Below, in pieces: positions 44,343-55,502 of a DNA stretch of 64,000 bases. The notes below the pieces were generated by a model. It was not told the origin of the DNA. It did no database searches and saw nothing but the letters and a program-made list of their open reading frames with translations. The position numbers and the translations under genes were made by a program. How positions within the stretch are numbered: position 1 is the stretch's first letter; each line of letters starts with the position of its first letter. The stretch is from positions 1 through 64,000 of the forward strand of contig JAOSJX010000002.1 of NCBI GenBank assembly GCA_027493875.1, written 5' to 3'. This DNA comes from Deltaproteobacteria bacterium. GTDB taxonomy: Bacteria; Lernaellota; Lernaellaia; JACKCT01.

Positions 44343-44721
44343 ATTCCCTTCGGAGACCAACCCCCGCCTGCTGAGGCTGCTGCTCGGATTCTCGCCCTTG
44401 TTTCCGGAACGCGTCCGCGGCCCGCGCCTCGAGAAGCTGTTTCACGCGCCGATGTCGTTCATGAACTCCAACGTCGGCGTGCTGTGGCCCCGCTTCGACA
44501 ACGGCAAGCTCACCGCCGACAGCGTCATGACTTGTGCCGGCGATTGCGAAATCCTCGATTACGATGTGAACTTCTCGACCGACGAAAGCCTCGGCCACGG
44601 CCTCGTCGCCTACACCTACCGCAAGCGCTTCACCCTCAACTTCTCCGGCTACCGCGACCTGTTCGAACGCGAAACGATGGAGCGCTTCCTCGACATCATC
44701 AAACGGGAGTTGCTGGCCTAA
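44343..44721 (+). pseudogene. Remnant resembling the C-terminus of a condensation/acyltransferase-fold protein
   Basis: FHAPMSFMNSNVGVLWPRFDNGKLTADSVMTCAGDCEILDYDVNFSTDESLGHGLVAYTYRKRFTLNFSGYRDLFERETMERFLDIIKREL; no catalytic half upstream. Confidence 0.4.
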
Positions 44722-45825
44722 AGGACACTACCGTCCGCGTAAAGCCAACTCGATCGCGGTGAACGCTTGGGCGAGACGACGAGCCCCGCGTGATTCGTCG
44801 GGATCATGATGTTGCGCGCCCCTTCCAAAACGCACGCGCGCGGGTCCACCACCTGGTCGTTTTTCGCCATAATGCTGACGTACTCCACGCCATCGGGCAG
44901 CGTGCCGTCGTGCAGTTCTTTGAGATACCCGCTACCGGGCGTGATCTGCTTCAGACTTTTCATCAGCCAGCCGGACCACGGCATCGTGTACAGGCTCGTC
45001 TTCGCGATCGCCGCGCCGCGGAAGGGCGTGCCGATCGACACCAGCCGCCGCACGCGCGGCGCCCCGCCCAGTTTCTTGATGTAATGCAGGCCGATGAGCC
45101 CGCCCATCGAATGGCCGAGGATGTTGATGCGGTCCAGGTGATATTCCGCGGTCATCTGATCCACTTTTTCGGCGATACGTTCCGCGGAAATTTTGATGTC
45201 GTCCACATTGAAAAGACCGAGCGACACGGAAAAGACCGGAAACCCGATCGCCTTCAGGCGCTGTTCCAACAAAAACATCGCGCCGCGCGTGCCGAAGAAG
45301 CCGTGAATCACCAGCACCGGGCGCCGATGGCCCGCGCCGGGCTGGCCGAAATCCTTACCGGGGATAAAATCGCCCCGCGGCATCAGCCGGAGATATTGCG
45401 CGATGTCGACCGCGGACTGCGTCGCAATCCGCCGCGCGCGGTCCCATTCCTGAATCTTTTCGCCGACCGTCAGGCCCTTGTGCGTGAGGCGCGTCAACGT
45501 CAGGCGTAGCCACGGTCCGTCGCCGCGCGGTGCCCCGCCTTCCTCGTCCTCGACAACGCGCGCCTCGCCCAGGTAGGGATGCGCCTCGCCGGTGAGCGTC
45601 ACCTCGAGGTCGACCAGCGCGCCCACGGGCCAGGAATCTTCCGTGCGGATGAGAATCTCGAAACGCGAGATCAACGCCTTGTCGGCGACGAGGAAGTGCG
45701 TGCCGCGTTTGATGAGCACGCGGGCTTTGATCTCGACGAGAACGTCGGGAAATTCGTCGCGCGCATCGCCGGTTCCGGCGGGCTCGCGCCCCTGAAAAAA
45801 AAGCCGAGGCGGCCGACATCATCAT
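44718..45825 (-). CDS. Alpha/beta-hydrolase lipase with N-terminal PilZ-like domain
   Basis: VLVIHGFFGTRGAMFLLEQRL; NILGHSMGGLIGLHYI; N-terminal beta-rich LISRFEILIRTEDSWPVGALVDLEVTLTGE. Confidence 0.7.
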
Positions 45826-45834
45826 GCGCGCCCG

Positions 45835-46140
45835 TTACGCCCCGTAGCGGAAAATCTCCTCGGGCGCCAGGTCCAGATCGATACCCAGAACGCGCGTGAG
45901 GATCAGCATGATCATCGACAAACAAAGAAGCAGCACCAACAGGCAGGCGAGCGACACGCCGCCGAGGATCGCCACGGTGATCAGGCTCGCGCTCGTCACG
46001 AGCACCGTGACCATCCCTTTGCCGCGAAACGGCGCCTCCGGCTCGAAAAGCACAACGGCCTTGCCGAGCTGCGTGGCGTGCTTGCGGACGTCGCCGAAAA
46101 AAGATTTTCGAGCATATCCGAGATCACGGGCGTCCCTCCT
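45835..46140 (-). CDS. Small membrane protein
   Basis: HATQLGKAVVLFEPEAPFRGKGMVTVLVTSASLITVAILGGVSLACLLVLLLCLSMIMLI. Confidence 0.45.
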   Translation of the reverse strand, partial: RRDARDLGYARKSFFGDVRKHATQLGKAVVLFEPEAPFRGKGMVTVLVTSASLITVAILGGVSLACLLVLLLCLSMIMLILTRVLGIDLDLAPEEIFRYGA

Positions 46141-46178
46141 GTCGGTCTCGCTCCAGATTACAGAAAAATGCCGCCGAC

Positions 46179-47400
46179 CTAAAGAGCCTCGCCGGCTTCC
46201 GCGCGGCGCGTCGGCGCCCAGGTGGCAAACGGCCGGCCGGTCAGAAAGCGCAGCCACGCGGCCAGAAGCGCCGTTTGCGTGACCAGAAAAAATGCCGTCA
46301 GCCGGACGATTTTGCCGAAAACGCGGACCACCGGGACGTGCCCTTCCTTACCGGCCGCGCGCGACAACACGGCCACGCCATAAAGTCCGACATTGAAAAG
46401 AACCACCTGCGCGACGAACCAAAGCAGGAAAAGCGGATGACGGGGCGACAAAAACGCGCTTGCCAGGAATTGCGCCGCCAGGAAAAACGGTCCCAGCCAG
46501 CGCAGAATTTTATGCCCCCAAATCATCGCGCGGGCCCGGTCAAGCGCGGTTCGGTCGTGCGTTTTCCAAAGCGCGGCGACGGTGAACAGCCCGCCCGTGA
46601 ACGTCCGAATCTTGCGCCGGTATTCCTGAGAGAGATCCTTCGTGCGTTTGACGTAGGCCGGCGCGCCGTCCGCGACCGTGACGCGGAATCCGCGCGAAAC
46701 GACCGAAAGCGGCACATAGAGATCGTCCACCGCCTCGGCCGGCACCTCCGGACGCAGAAAACGCCGGACCGCGAACAAGCAGCCCGAGACGCCGATCAGC
46801 GTTCCCGTCCGTTCCACTTCGAGGCGCCGAAGCTTCTTTTCGAATCCCGTGTATGCCCCCGCGCCGGCCGACGCGTCCGCGGAACTCGCCGCGCCGCTGA
46901 CGTCCTCGCCCGTTACGCATCCGATCGTCTCGTCGGAAAAACCGCGCACGAGGTGCCGGAGCGCGCCCGGACCCAACAAGACCGACGCGTCGGTAAAAAC
47001 GAGAATGTCGCCGGCGGCCTGCTCGCAGGCGAGGTTCTGCGCGAGGCTTTTTCCCCGGCGCTCCTCCTGGCGCACGAGTCGCACGCCGCGGTCTTCATAC
47101 GACCTGACGATCTCGTCCGTCCGATCCTCCGACGCGTCGGACGCCACGATGATTTCGGCCGTTCCCGGATAATCCTGCGAAAGAAGATCGTCGAGCTTCG
47201 CGCCGATGGCGTTCTCCTCGTTGTGCGCGGCAACGACGATCGACAACGACGGCCACGCCGCCGGTTCGGCCGGATCGGCATGACCGGCGCGCGGGCGGCG
47301 CTTCAGCCATAAGGGATACAACGCGAAGGGCGCCGCGAATCCCGTGAGGCACGCGAAAACAAAATCGCGAGAACGACGGCGGTCACGCGTTCTCCTTCCG
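46179..47400 (-). CDS. Family 2 glycosyltransferase, membrane-associated
   Basis: SIVVAAHNEENAIGAKLDDLLSQDYPGTAEIIVASDASEDRTDEIV; GDILVFTDASVLLGPGALRHLV; C-terminal TM helices. Confidence 0.85.
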
Positions 47401-48215
47401 GTCCGGACGGAGAAAAGCCTGCATCTCCCGAATCCACCCCGCCAACATTGCGGCGACGGCCGACATGATCCGAAAGACCAGAAAGCTGAGCCGGTCGCTG
47501 CGCGCGCGAAACAAAAAGACCGCGAATGTGAAAATGCCCCGTCTCCAAAGCGCTGACGATCGCCATTTCCGTCAGTTGCCGCGCGTGAACGACCAGCCGG
47601 CCGCGCGGCAGCGGTTCGTGTTTATTCCACCGCATGCCCTGAAACGCCACCAGATACGGCGTGGGTTCGAGCGCGCGGATATAGTCTTCCACCAGAATCG
47701 GCGACGGCCCGAACGATCCGTCGCGGTTGAGATTCCAAATCTCGATCCCGCTGAGTTCTTCGACAAGCTCGCCGTCCCGCCCGATCTCCCCTTCGTCCGG
47801 CCGCGCCCATACCGACAGCCCACCGCGCTCGCGAATGGCGTGCGCCAAGGTGGAGGCGTTGTTCGTCGCCAGCGGCTCGCGGCTCGCCAGGGCGAGTATT
47901 TTCTTCTGCCCCGGCAAGTCGTAGGCGAAGCCCGGAATGAGCATGACCTCCCTCGCTGCTCTCGCGCGCGCACCGGTCGACAAACCGGGCGAGCGCCTCG
48001 CGTGATTGCCCCGTCGCGTTCCACGCCAGGCAAACGAACCGCAATTTTCGGCCGAGCGCCTTTTCTCGAATCTCCGCGACCGTCGTCTCGGGATCGCCGC
48101 CGTCCACCACCGCAATCAATCCGGGGTAGCGGTTCTGCGCCAGGCCGAACACGTCACGCAGACCGCGCAGCGCCACGCGCAACGTATCCACCGCCAACCG
48201 TTTGCGGATCACGCG
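47380..48215 (-). CDS. PHP-domain-like protein (frameshift near 47960; N-terminal boundary uncertain)
   Basis: VMLIPGFAYDLPGQKKILALASREPLATNNASTLAHAIRERGGLSVWARPDEGEIGRDGELVEELSGIEIWNLNRDG. Confidence 0.5.
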
Positions 48216-49384
48216 GTACGGCTCCGGATCGTCGCGCGACTGGACTTCCCATCGCGTGGCCGGATCGTTGAAGTCGCGGAAGAACCGCGAGACGACCTCG
48301 ATCCGACTCGGCGCGCCCTCGCGGATCTTCATCGACGACGGCCCTTTCACCAGATACCAAAGGAGGTGCTCCAAATCGCCGAACAGCCACCGCGAACGCA
48401 CGCCGTAGCGCGGCGCGGGCGCGGACGCCGGCGCTTCCTTCAACGCCTCGCGGAGCGCGAGCACCGGAAAATCGATGCCCGCCGCCACGCCGAGCGCCAG
48501 ATTCGGCCAGAAAACCATGCCCACCGAGACGACGTGAATTTTCCCGCCCGGCAGGTCGCGCTTGCCCTTCACGATCATGGGACCGGAAAGCGCCAACTCG
48601 CCGGCGATTTTTCGCGCGTACGCCGCCAGGTCCGAAAGGGGCTCGCGCGCCTCCATCGGCGCCGGCACGCCGCCCGTCGGCGGCAGCTCCCAAACCGGCC
48701 GCTGGCCGAGTTCCGCGACGCACGTCCCTCGCGGAAAAACCCGACGTATTCTTCGACCTCGCCGAACAGCACCGCCTGCACGAGACACGGAAACGCCGAC
48801 GGCGGCATGTCGCGAACGAAGTTGACGAGTTCGTCCAGATTGTGCGCGACCTGCGAATCGATGCGCGTCAGCGCGTGCTCCAGGCGCGTCAGCTTGTACT
48901 TGGGTTTGAGAATGACGGGAAAATCGAAAGGGATATCCGGCACGCGCCGATTGGTCGGCACCACGATCTGCTTTGGGATCGGGATGTCCAGGTCGATGAG
49001 CATCGACGTCAATTCGAACTCGTCCTCGATCCGGTTCATCACGGACGGCGGCGGCAGGAGATAGGCCGCCCGTTCGCGAAGACGCGCCTCGGACCGGCCG
49101 AGCGCGGCCACGGAGTTTTCGCTGCACGGAACCACGGCGAGAACGCCGCCCGCGTTCACGCGTTCTTCGATGACCGCCGCGTAGGCGTCCGGCGCCACGA
49201 GGGGCGGCGGAACCATCATCACTTCGTGGGCGTACCGGCTGGCGAAGGCCAGCGCGTCCGTTCGCGACGCGGCCACCCCCACGGAAAAACCGGCGGCGCC
49301 CAACGACCGCGCCACCGTCAGCGCCGCGCGGGAATCGCCGTCCAGCACGATCACGCGCCCGGTTTGACGTCCCGCGCCCGTCAT
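48200..49384 (-). CDS. ATP-grasp-domain protein (frameshift near 48730)
   Basis: RVIVLDGDSRAALTVARSLGAAGFSVGVAAS; FDFPVILKPKYKLTRLEHALTRIDSQVAHNLDELVNFV; ATGA overlap with the upstream gene. Confidence 0.75.
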
Positions 49385-50403
49385 GATGCCAGTCCCGACA
49401 AGAGAAAATCGAGCGCGGCCCCGGAAAACGCACCGCCCTCGTGCATGCTGAAGCGCGGCAGCCCGAATAAATCCGTCGCCCGGTTCGCAAATCCCGTATC
49501 CACGGTCACGGCGCACAAGTAACCCGCTCGGCGGACTTCCCGCGCGACCACGTCGTCGGCGTCGCCGTTCGGGTACGCGAAGCACGTCGGCGCTTCGCCG
49601 AGCTCGCGTTCCATGACGCGCATACTGCCCGACGCCTCCGCCTGATTCTCCGCGGCCGAAAGTGTCGTCATGATGCGGTGGCTCGCCGAGTGCGACCCGA
49701 AGCGAATCCCGTCCGCCGCCATCGCCCGCACCTCGTCCCAGTTGACGATTTCCCGCGGCCCGTCGCCGTCCACGTCGCCGATCCGTTCGAGAAAGGCGCA
49801 AACCTCGTCGAACTCGCCGCGCGGCAGCACCTTCGTTTCCAGCACCGCGCGGTCGATCATCAGGGCGAGCGGCGTCTCACGAATGAGCAGTTCCTGCACG
49901 AAGGCGGCACGGGCCGGTTGGCCTTCTTCGGGATAAGCGCGCGCGAGAATATGCCGCCGCTCGTAAACGGCGCGCATCGCGCGTTCGACGCGCGACTGCC
50001 AATAAACGAGCCCTGTTCCGATATAGTCGGTCGGCAGGAAAATCGTTGCGGGAATACCCATCTCGCGAAGAATAGGAAACGCGACCTCGTAGTTATCGAG
50101 CCACCCGTCGTCAAAGGTCACAATCGCGCACGGCGCCGCGGGCACTTCGTCCGTGAGGAATCCCCGCGCGAACTCTTCGAGCGTCAAAAAGCGAAAACGC
50201 CGGCCGAGCCATTCCAAATGACGGCGAAAAAGGGCGCGCGACACCACCATGCCCGGCTGGTACGCGTCGAGCGGCCCGTCGACGACGCGGTGATAGCAAA
50301 GAATCACCGTGCGCCCGCCCGCCAGCGCACGGGACGCGCGAAACGCCCCCAGCGCGGAAAGCGGCGCGTAAGCCGCCGACTTGATCGCCCGCTTCAAACG
50401 CAC
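49381..50403 (-). CDS. Polysaccharide deacetylase-family protein
   Basis: VILCYHRVVDGPLDAY; CAIVTFDDGWLDNYEVAFPILREMGIPATIFLPTDYIG; RFGSHSASHRIMTTLSAAE. Confidence 0.9.
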   Translation of the reverse strand: MRLKRAIKSAAYAPLSALGAFRASRALAGGRTVILCYHRVVDGPLDAYQPGMVVSRALFRRHLEWLGRRFRFLTLEEFARGFLTDEVPAAPCAIVTFDDGWLDNYEVAFPILREMGIPATIFLPTDYIGTGLVYWQSRVERAMRAVYERRHILARAYPEEGQPARAAFVQELLIRETPLALMIDRAVLETKVLPRGEFDEVCAFLERIGDVDGDGPREIVNWDEVRAMAADGIRFGSHSASHRIMTTLSAAENQAEASGSMRVMERELGEAPTCFAYPNGDADDVVAREVRRAGYLCAVTVDTGFANRATDLFGLPRFSMHEGGAFSGAALDFLLSGLAS

Positions 50404-50406
50404 GGC

Positions 50407-51600
50407 TCAGGTCCCCGCGCCGAGGGTTTCGCGAACGATTTTGATGATCTCGTCGCCATGACGGCGGCGCACCGCGCCGTGCGTCGGCAGCGTTACGAGC
50501 CCGCGCGCGATTTTTTCCGCGCCCGGGAACGGGCCGAAATCGCCGCGTACCATTTCCGCCGCCTGCGGGATTTTATGAACCGGCACCGGATACATCGTGG
50601 ACGCCCCAAGCCCCTTCGTCGTCAATCGGTAAAGCGCGGCGTCGCGGTCGCCGGCGTCCTCAAAAATCGCCGGAAACCGCAGCCACGACGATTGTATGCC
50701 GGACCGCGGCGCGGGCAAGATGAGCCCGGGCAGGCCGCGGAGCCCCGCCGTCAATTGTCCGGCCGTTTCGCGCCGCCTCGCGACAAGGGCCTCGAACTCC
50801 GGAAGAAGACGCCGCACCATGGCGGCGCGTCCCGCGTCGAGACCGCCGATCTCAAAACCCGGATCGAAAACCGACGCGCCGAGCGTCACGAACGGAAGAA
50901 GGCGGACGATCGCAAAAAAACTCGGGACGAATGGAAAGCCACGCCGCCGCGGCCGACGCGCCCGACGCGAAACGAGATCTCCGCGCCGGCGCCTGCCGGA
51001 GCTTCGTCAACATCTCCGCGACCGCGCGGGTGTGCGCGATGAGAACACCACCGCCCTGCCCGCCGACCGGCTTGCCGCGTCCGAAACTCAGCAGCGACGC
51101 GTCGCCGAAACTTCCCGCCGCGCGGCCGTCGATCATCGCTCCCATCGTCTGCGCCGCATCTTCGATAAGAAAAAATGCGGTCGCGCGCCGCCGCGCGCTC
51201 CAGGCGCGCCAAGTCAGGCGGAAAGCCGAACAGGCCGGGCGAGACGGCCGCGAAAACCTCCGGCGGCGGCGCGTCCGTTTGGTCGTGGAAATCGAAATCC
51301 AACGTCGCGGGCGACACGTCGATCGGGTACGCCAGGAGACCCGCGCGCGTAAGCGCGCTGGGCACGGAGAAACAGGTGTACGCGGGCACGATGACGCCTT
51401 TCGCGCCGCGGTCTTCGGAGAGGGCCCTGAGAAAAACCGCCAGAGCCGCGCGTCCCGAGCGAAACGACACCGCGCTCTCGCCGCCAAACCGGCCGGCGAG
51501 ATCCCGCTCCAACAACGCGGCGGCATCGCCCGCCGCGCCGAACGGTGCGGAGCGCCGCACTGAACGGAACGTACGTGCCGACCGGCGGAAGGCGGCTCAT
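50407..51600 (-). CDS. DegT/DnrJ/EryC1/StrS-family aminotransferase-like protein (frameshifted)
   Basis: ESAVSFRSGRAALAVFLRAL...VIVPAYTCFSVPSALTRAGLLAYPIDVSPATLDF; SFGDASLLSFGRGKPVGGQGGGVLI. Confidence 0.8.
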
Positions 51601-51609
51601 GCCTCTCCT

Positions 51610-52652
51610 AAGGAAGCCGCCGCGCGAGCGGCGGCCCCAACACGCGCGTCACGGCGACTGGAAGGCGCTTCCACGCGCGAATGGCAAGTTGAAATTTCGG
51701 ATTCCCCGGATGCAGACCGGGGATCTCGTCCCGCGTGATCAGTTCATACGCCCACGGCAGCGGATGCACGGTCACACCCCAATATTTTTTTAAAATTCTG
51801 ATGTGACGATTCCGCCGTACTCCGCCCGAAGTCCACGAACGCGCAACCGGCGCCGCAGGCCTCCTCGATCGCCCGCCAGTTAAGCGCCTGCACCGGCGCG
51901 AAACGATGATGTTCGCGCGGCGTCGCCGCCCAAACGAACCACGCCGCCGGCGGATCGATGAAAAACATTTTCACGCCGACGGTCCGCCCTTCGCGCGTCG
52001 CGCGGTACACGCGCGTCTCGCCGGGGAAAACGCGAACGATCTCCTCGAAAAAGCGCCGCGGCAACACGGGCGTTCCCAAATCACGCACGTTACGCGCGTA
52101 AACCGAATAAAATTCGTCGAGATGTTCGTGGCCGGAGGCCACCGCTACCCCTTCCTTGCCGGCCTTGCGAACCTTGTTGCGAACGTTTTGGTGCAACCGC
52201 GCGAACACCGCCTCGGACCCGCCGTCGAGGGATATTTCGCTCGTTACCTTCCGATCCGAAATCGGAAGTTCGCCCGCCAACGCGTGCCGCTGACGAAACT
52301 CGATGTACTCGCACCCGAACGCCGTCGCCGACGCCGTCGCCGCGCCGATGAGCGCGGTTTCGGCCTCCGCGGTGTCCGCCGCGACACCGCCGATATTCAA
52401 GAACGGCATGCTCACCGCCATCCGCCCGAAAATTCCCGTCGATAAAAGGAAAAGAGGCAGCACGCCGGCGACGCGGTCGCCGTCGTAGGCGGCATGATAG
52501 GAGGGCGTGTGGCCGGTCGACCGCGCGATCACGTCCATCCAGCCCGCGCGATGAAAGAACGTCGCTTTTGGATTCGCGGCCACATAGGCGTCCCAGACGC
52601 CGCGCGACGCGTCCGTGAACCCCTCAACGCGCACGCGCCGTCTCCTCTTCAA
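51610..52652 (-). CDS. FemAB-like GNAT-fold protein (PEP-CTERM/EPS-associated type; C-terminal frameshift near 51785)
   Basis: ATFFHRAGWMDVIARSTGHTPSYHAAYDGDRVAGVLPLFLL...LHQNVRNKVRKAGKEGV...EACGAGCAFVDFGRSTAESSHQNFKK. Confidence 0.8.
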
Positions 52653-54060
52653 GCGCGTGATCGGCGCGCGAAAAGTCCTGCGCCACGCGGAGCAAGATCA
52701 TCGTCATCGCGGAAAGGATATAGATGTGCGGATAATATAAAACCGATAAAAACGCGCCCGAAACCAGCAGGCCGACGAGCCCGGTCGTCAGCGCGTCGCC
52801 GAAAAAATGTATCTCTTTCTGCGTCTGCGGATCTTTGAGCGCGTATTGATGAACGCGTCTCTGGTCGCGGAACATCAGGAAAAATAATCCCAGCAACAGA
52901 CCGAATCCCGTCACGCCGAGTTCGGAGAACGTCTGAACGTAAAGGCTATGCGCCTCGCGCCAGTTGGCCGCGACGGCGTCGAAAGGTTTGTACTTTCGCC
53001 CGTACGCATCGGAAAACGCGCCCGCGCCGACGCCCAGCAGCGGCCGGTCCTTCAACATTCTCAGCCCGGCGCCCCAGGCGTCCAAGCGGCCGAGCGCGCT
53101 TTCGTCCTCCTCGTAGTCCTGAATGCCGCCCATGCGGTCGGTGAACGTCTTCGGGGCGAGCGCAACGATCGTCAAGCCGCCGATGACGGAAACGACGACG
53201 GCGATCGTGATGCCTTTGACCCATTGCCGCGTGCGGAGCATGTAGAAAAAAGTACGTCATGCCGAAGACCGCGATGGTGCCGAGGAATCCGCCGCGGCTG
53301 TACGTCGCGACGACGGACGCAACGAACGACACGATGACGAACAACGAGAGAAATTTAATCTTCCAGCTTCGGGTGGACATGAATTGAAATATCGCGATCG
53401 GCAGCATGGTGTTCAGCGCGAGCGCGAAATCGTTGCCGTCGCCGAGAAACCCGCCGGACATGCCGCCGGAGCCGCCGTTGTCAACCACTTTTTGCCCGGT
53501 CGCCCACTAGCTGAAATTCATGGACGCCAGATACGACAACGACAACAGGATCGACCACGCCATGATTTTGAGCTTTTGAAATCGTCCACGATGTGCACCA
53601 CGAGCACCACCATCAGCAGAATGCGCGCCATCTCCTGAAATTTCGCGAGCGACGCCGACCGGTAGAACGAATCGACGATGGACAGACCGATCAGACCGAG
53701 CAGCGTGATGATGAAGATCAATTGCGCGTTGCGCAGAACGCGCAGCGTCCGAAAAACCAGGACGCGAAGCAGAAACGCGCCGCCCATCAGCGCCACGATG
53801 AGCAGAATGAGCCGAAGCTTGTCGAGAAAGGGGTAGACGTCTCCGGGACGCAGATAGAGAAGCATGTAGTAAATCGGGACGCACGCGAACGGGAAGCTGA
53901 TCAGAAAGTAGGCGGCCGCCAGGCCCGCGAGGCCCGCGACGATAAACAGGCCGTTCACCTTCAACATCGCCGCGCCCAGAACCGCGCACAGGAGGGCGAG
54001 CATGGCGATGGCGGCGGGCCGGTTCCGGCCCAGGCTGGCGAACGCGTCGGAAATCGGCAT
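52624..54060 (-). CDS. O-antigen ligase/Wzy-like polymerase (frameshifts near 53240 and 53570)
   Basis: RMLKDRPLLGVGAGAFSDAYGRKYKPFDAVAANWREAHSLYVQTFSELGVTGFGLLLGLF; many TM segments. Confidence 0.8.
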
Positions 54061-54074
54061 CGGGCGCGGTTCCT

Positions 54075-55502
54075 CTAGGCGGTCTTTCGCTTGATGATAC
54101 TGCGCGCGGTGGCCACGATAAAAGGCTCCCGCGCCGCGCCCGTGATCCACGCGCCCGCCGCGTAAACGACGATGCCCAAGGGGATGACGGCATAGAGCGG
54201 CCACGCGCGGCCCCACCAGACCGCGCCTCCCATGATGAGCGCCGAGAGGAAAACCCCCGGATGCGCGAGGCGCGGCGTGATCGGCATGATCTCGCGGTGG
54301 ACGGGTACGATCAAAACGCAGATGTAAATCGATTCGCTGATGACCGTCGCCAGCGCGGCGCCGAAATAATCGTACGTCGGAATCAGCACGAAATTGGCCG
54401 CGATGTTCGCGATCAGCGCGGAGATATTCGCGCGGAGCACGACGTTCAACCGTTCGCGCGCCGTCATGGCCCACGAAAGTCCCATCGTCAGAAACCACAA
54501 CAGCAGGCACGACGAAAGCAAGGCCAGCGTCGGCGCCGAGCGCGTGTACTCCGAGCCGAACACCAGTTCGATCGCCGGAACGGAAAGGATGGCCATGCCC
54601 ACGCCCGCGGGGACGCCGATCAAAAAGAAAAGGCGCATCGCTTTCTGAAGCATGTCCGCGTCCGTCCCCGCGACCTTGGCACGCGATAACGCGGGGAAGA
54701 GCGCGCGGGTACACATGGTCGGCAATACCAGCAACAGTTCGAACAACGTGTACGCCGAGCCGTAGTAGCCGACGCTGACCTCGTCGCGCAGTTTAGAGAG
54801 CATGATCATGTCCACACGGAATGCGACGGTCCACACCATGCCGATCACGAGGTAAGGCAACGCCTCGCGGAGGTAAGCCTTCCACGCCGTGACGGCGAAG
54901 CGGGGAACCGCGCGGACGAAGAAACGCGCCGTGACGGTCTCGAACATCAGCCAGCCGACCACGTAGTGCGTCAGGTACGCGCCGATGATGCCGTAGAGTC
55001 CCCACCCCTTCCAAAGGGCGACGGCCACGCCGGCGAGCAGCACGACGCTGCGCCCGAAATCCGCGATCGCCCCGACTTCCATGCGTTGTTTGCCGTCGTA
55101 GAACGCGCCGTGCGTTCCGGACAGAGCTTCCGCCGGAATGGCGAGCGCCATCATGACGATCGCGTAGAACGTGTGGGAGCGATAGCCGAAGAGGGCCGCG
55201 GCGATCGCCGTCAAGACGAAAACGGCGAAACCCAAGACAATTTTCAGCCCTTGGATTTCGCCCAGCAGCTTGCGTTCATCCTCGCGGCCCGTGGCGACGC
55301 GGCGGGTCAGCATCGGCGTGATGCCGAACTGCGCGAGAACGAGAAAAATCACGAGAAAAGAACCGGCCAAGCGAAAGACGCCGAATTCCTCGACGCCGAG
55401 CGCGCGGGCGATCAGCGCGTAGATGACAAACGCCATCCCCCGCCGAACCGCTTCCGAGCCGATGAGGATGAGCGAATTGAGGCCGACGCGCGCGCCGCTC
55501 AC
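54075..55502 (-). CDS. Polysaccharide flippase (Wzx/MOP-family)
   Basis: GLNSLILIGSEAVRRGMAFVIYALIARALGVEEFGVFRLAGSFLVIF; 12-14 TM-like pattern. Confidence 0.85.
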   Translation of the reverse strand: MSGARVGLNSLILIGSEAVRRGMAFVIYALIARALGVEEFGVFRLAGSFLVIFLVLAQFGITPMLTRRVATGREDERKLLGEIQGLKIVLGFAVFVLTAIAAALFGYRSHTFYAIVMMALAIPAEALSGTHGAFYDGKQRMEVGAIADFGRSVVLLAGVAVALWKGWGLYGIIGAYLTHYVVGWLMFETVTARFFVRAVPRFAVTAWKAYLREALPYLVIGMVWTVAFRVDMIMLSKLRDEVSVGYYGSAYTLFELLLVLPTMCTRALFPALSRAKVAGTDADMLQKAMRLFFLIGVPAGVGMAILSVPAIELVFGSEYTRSAPTLALLSSCLLLWFLTMGLSWAMTARERLNVVLRANISALIANIAANFVLIPTYDYFGAALATVISESIYICVLIVPVHREIMPITPRLAHPGVFLSALIMGGAVWWGRAWPLYAVIPLGIVVYAAGAWITGAAREPFIVATARSIIKRKTA

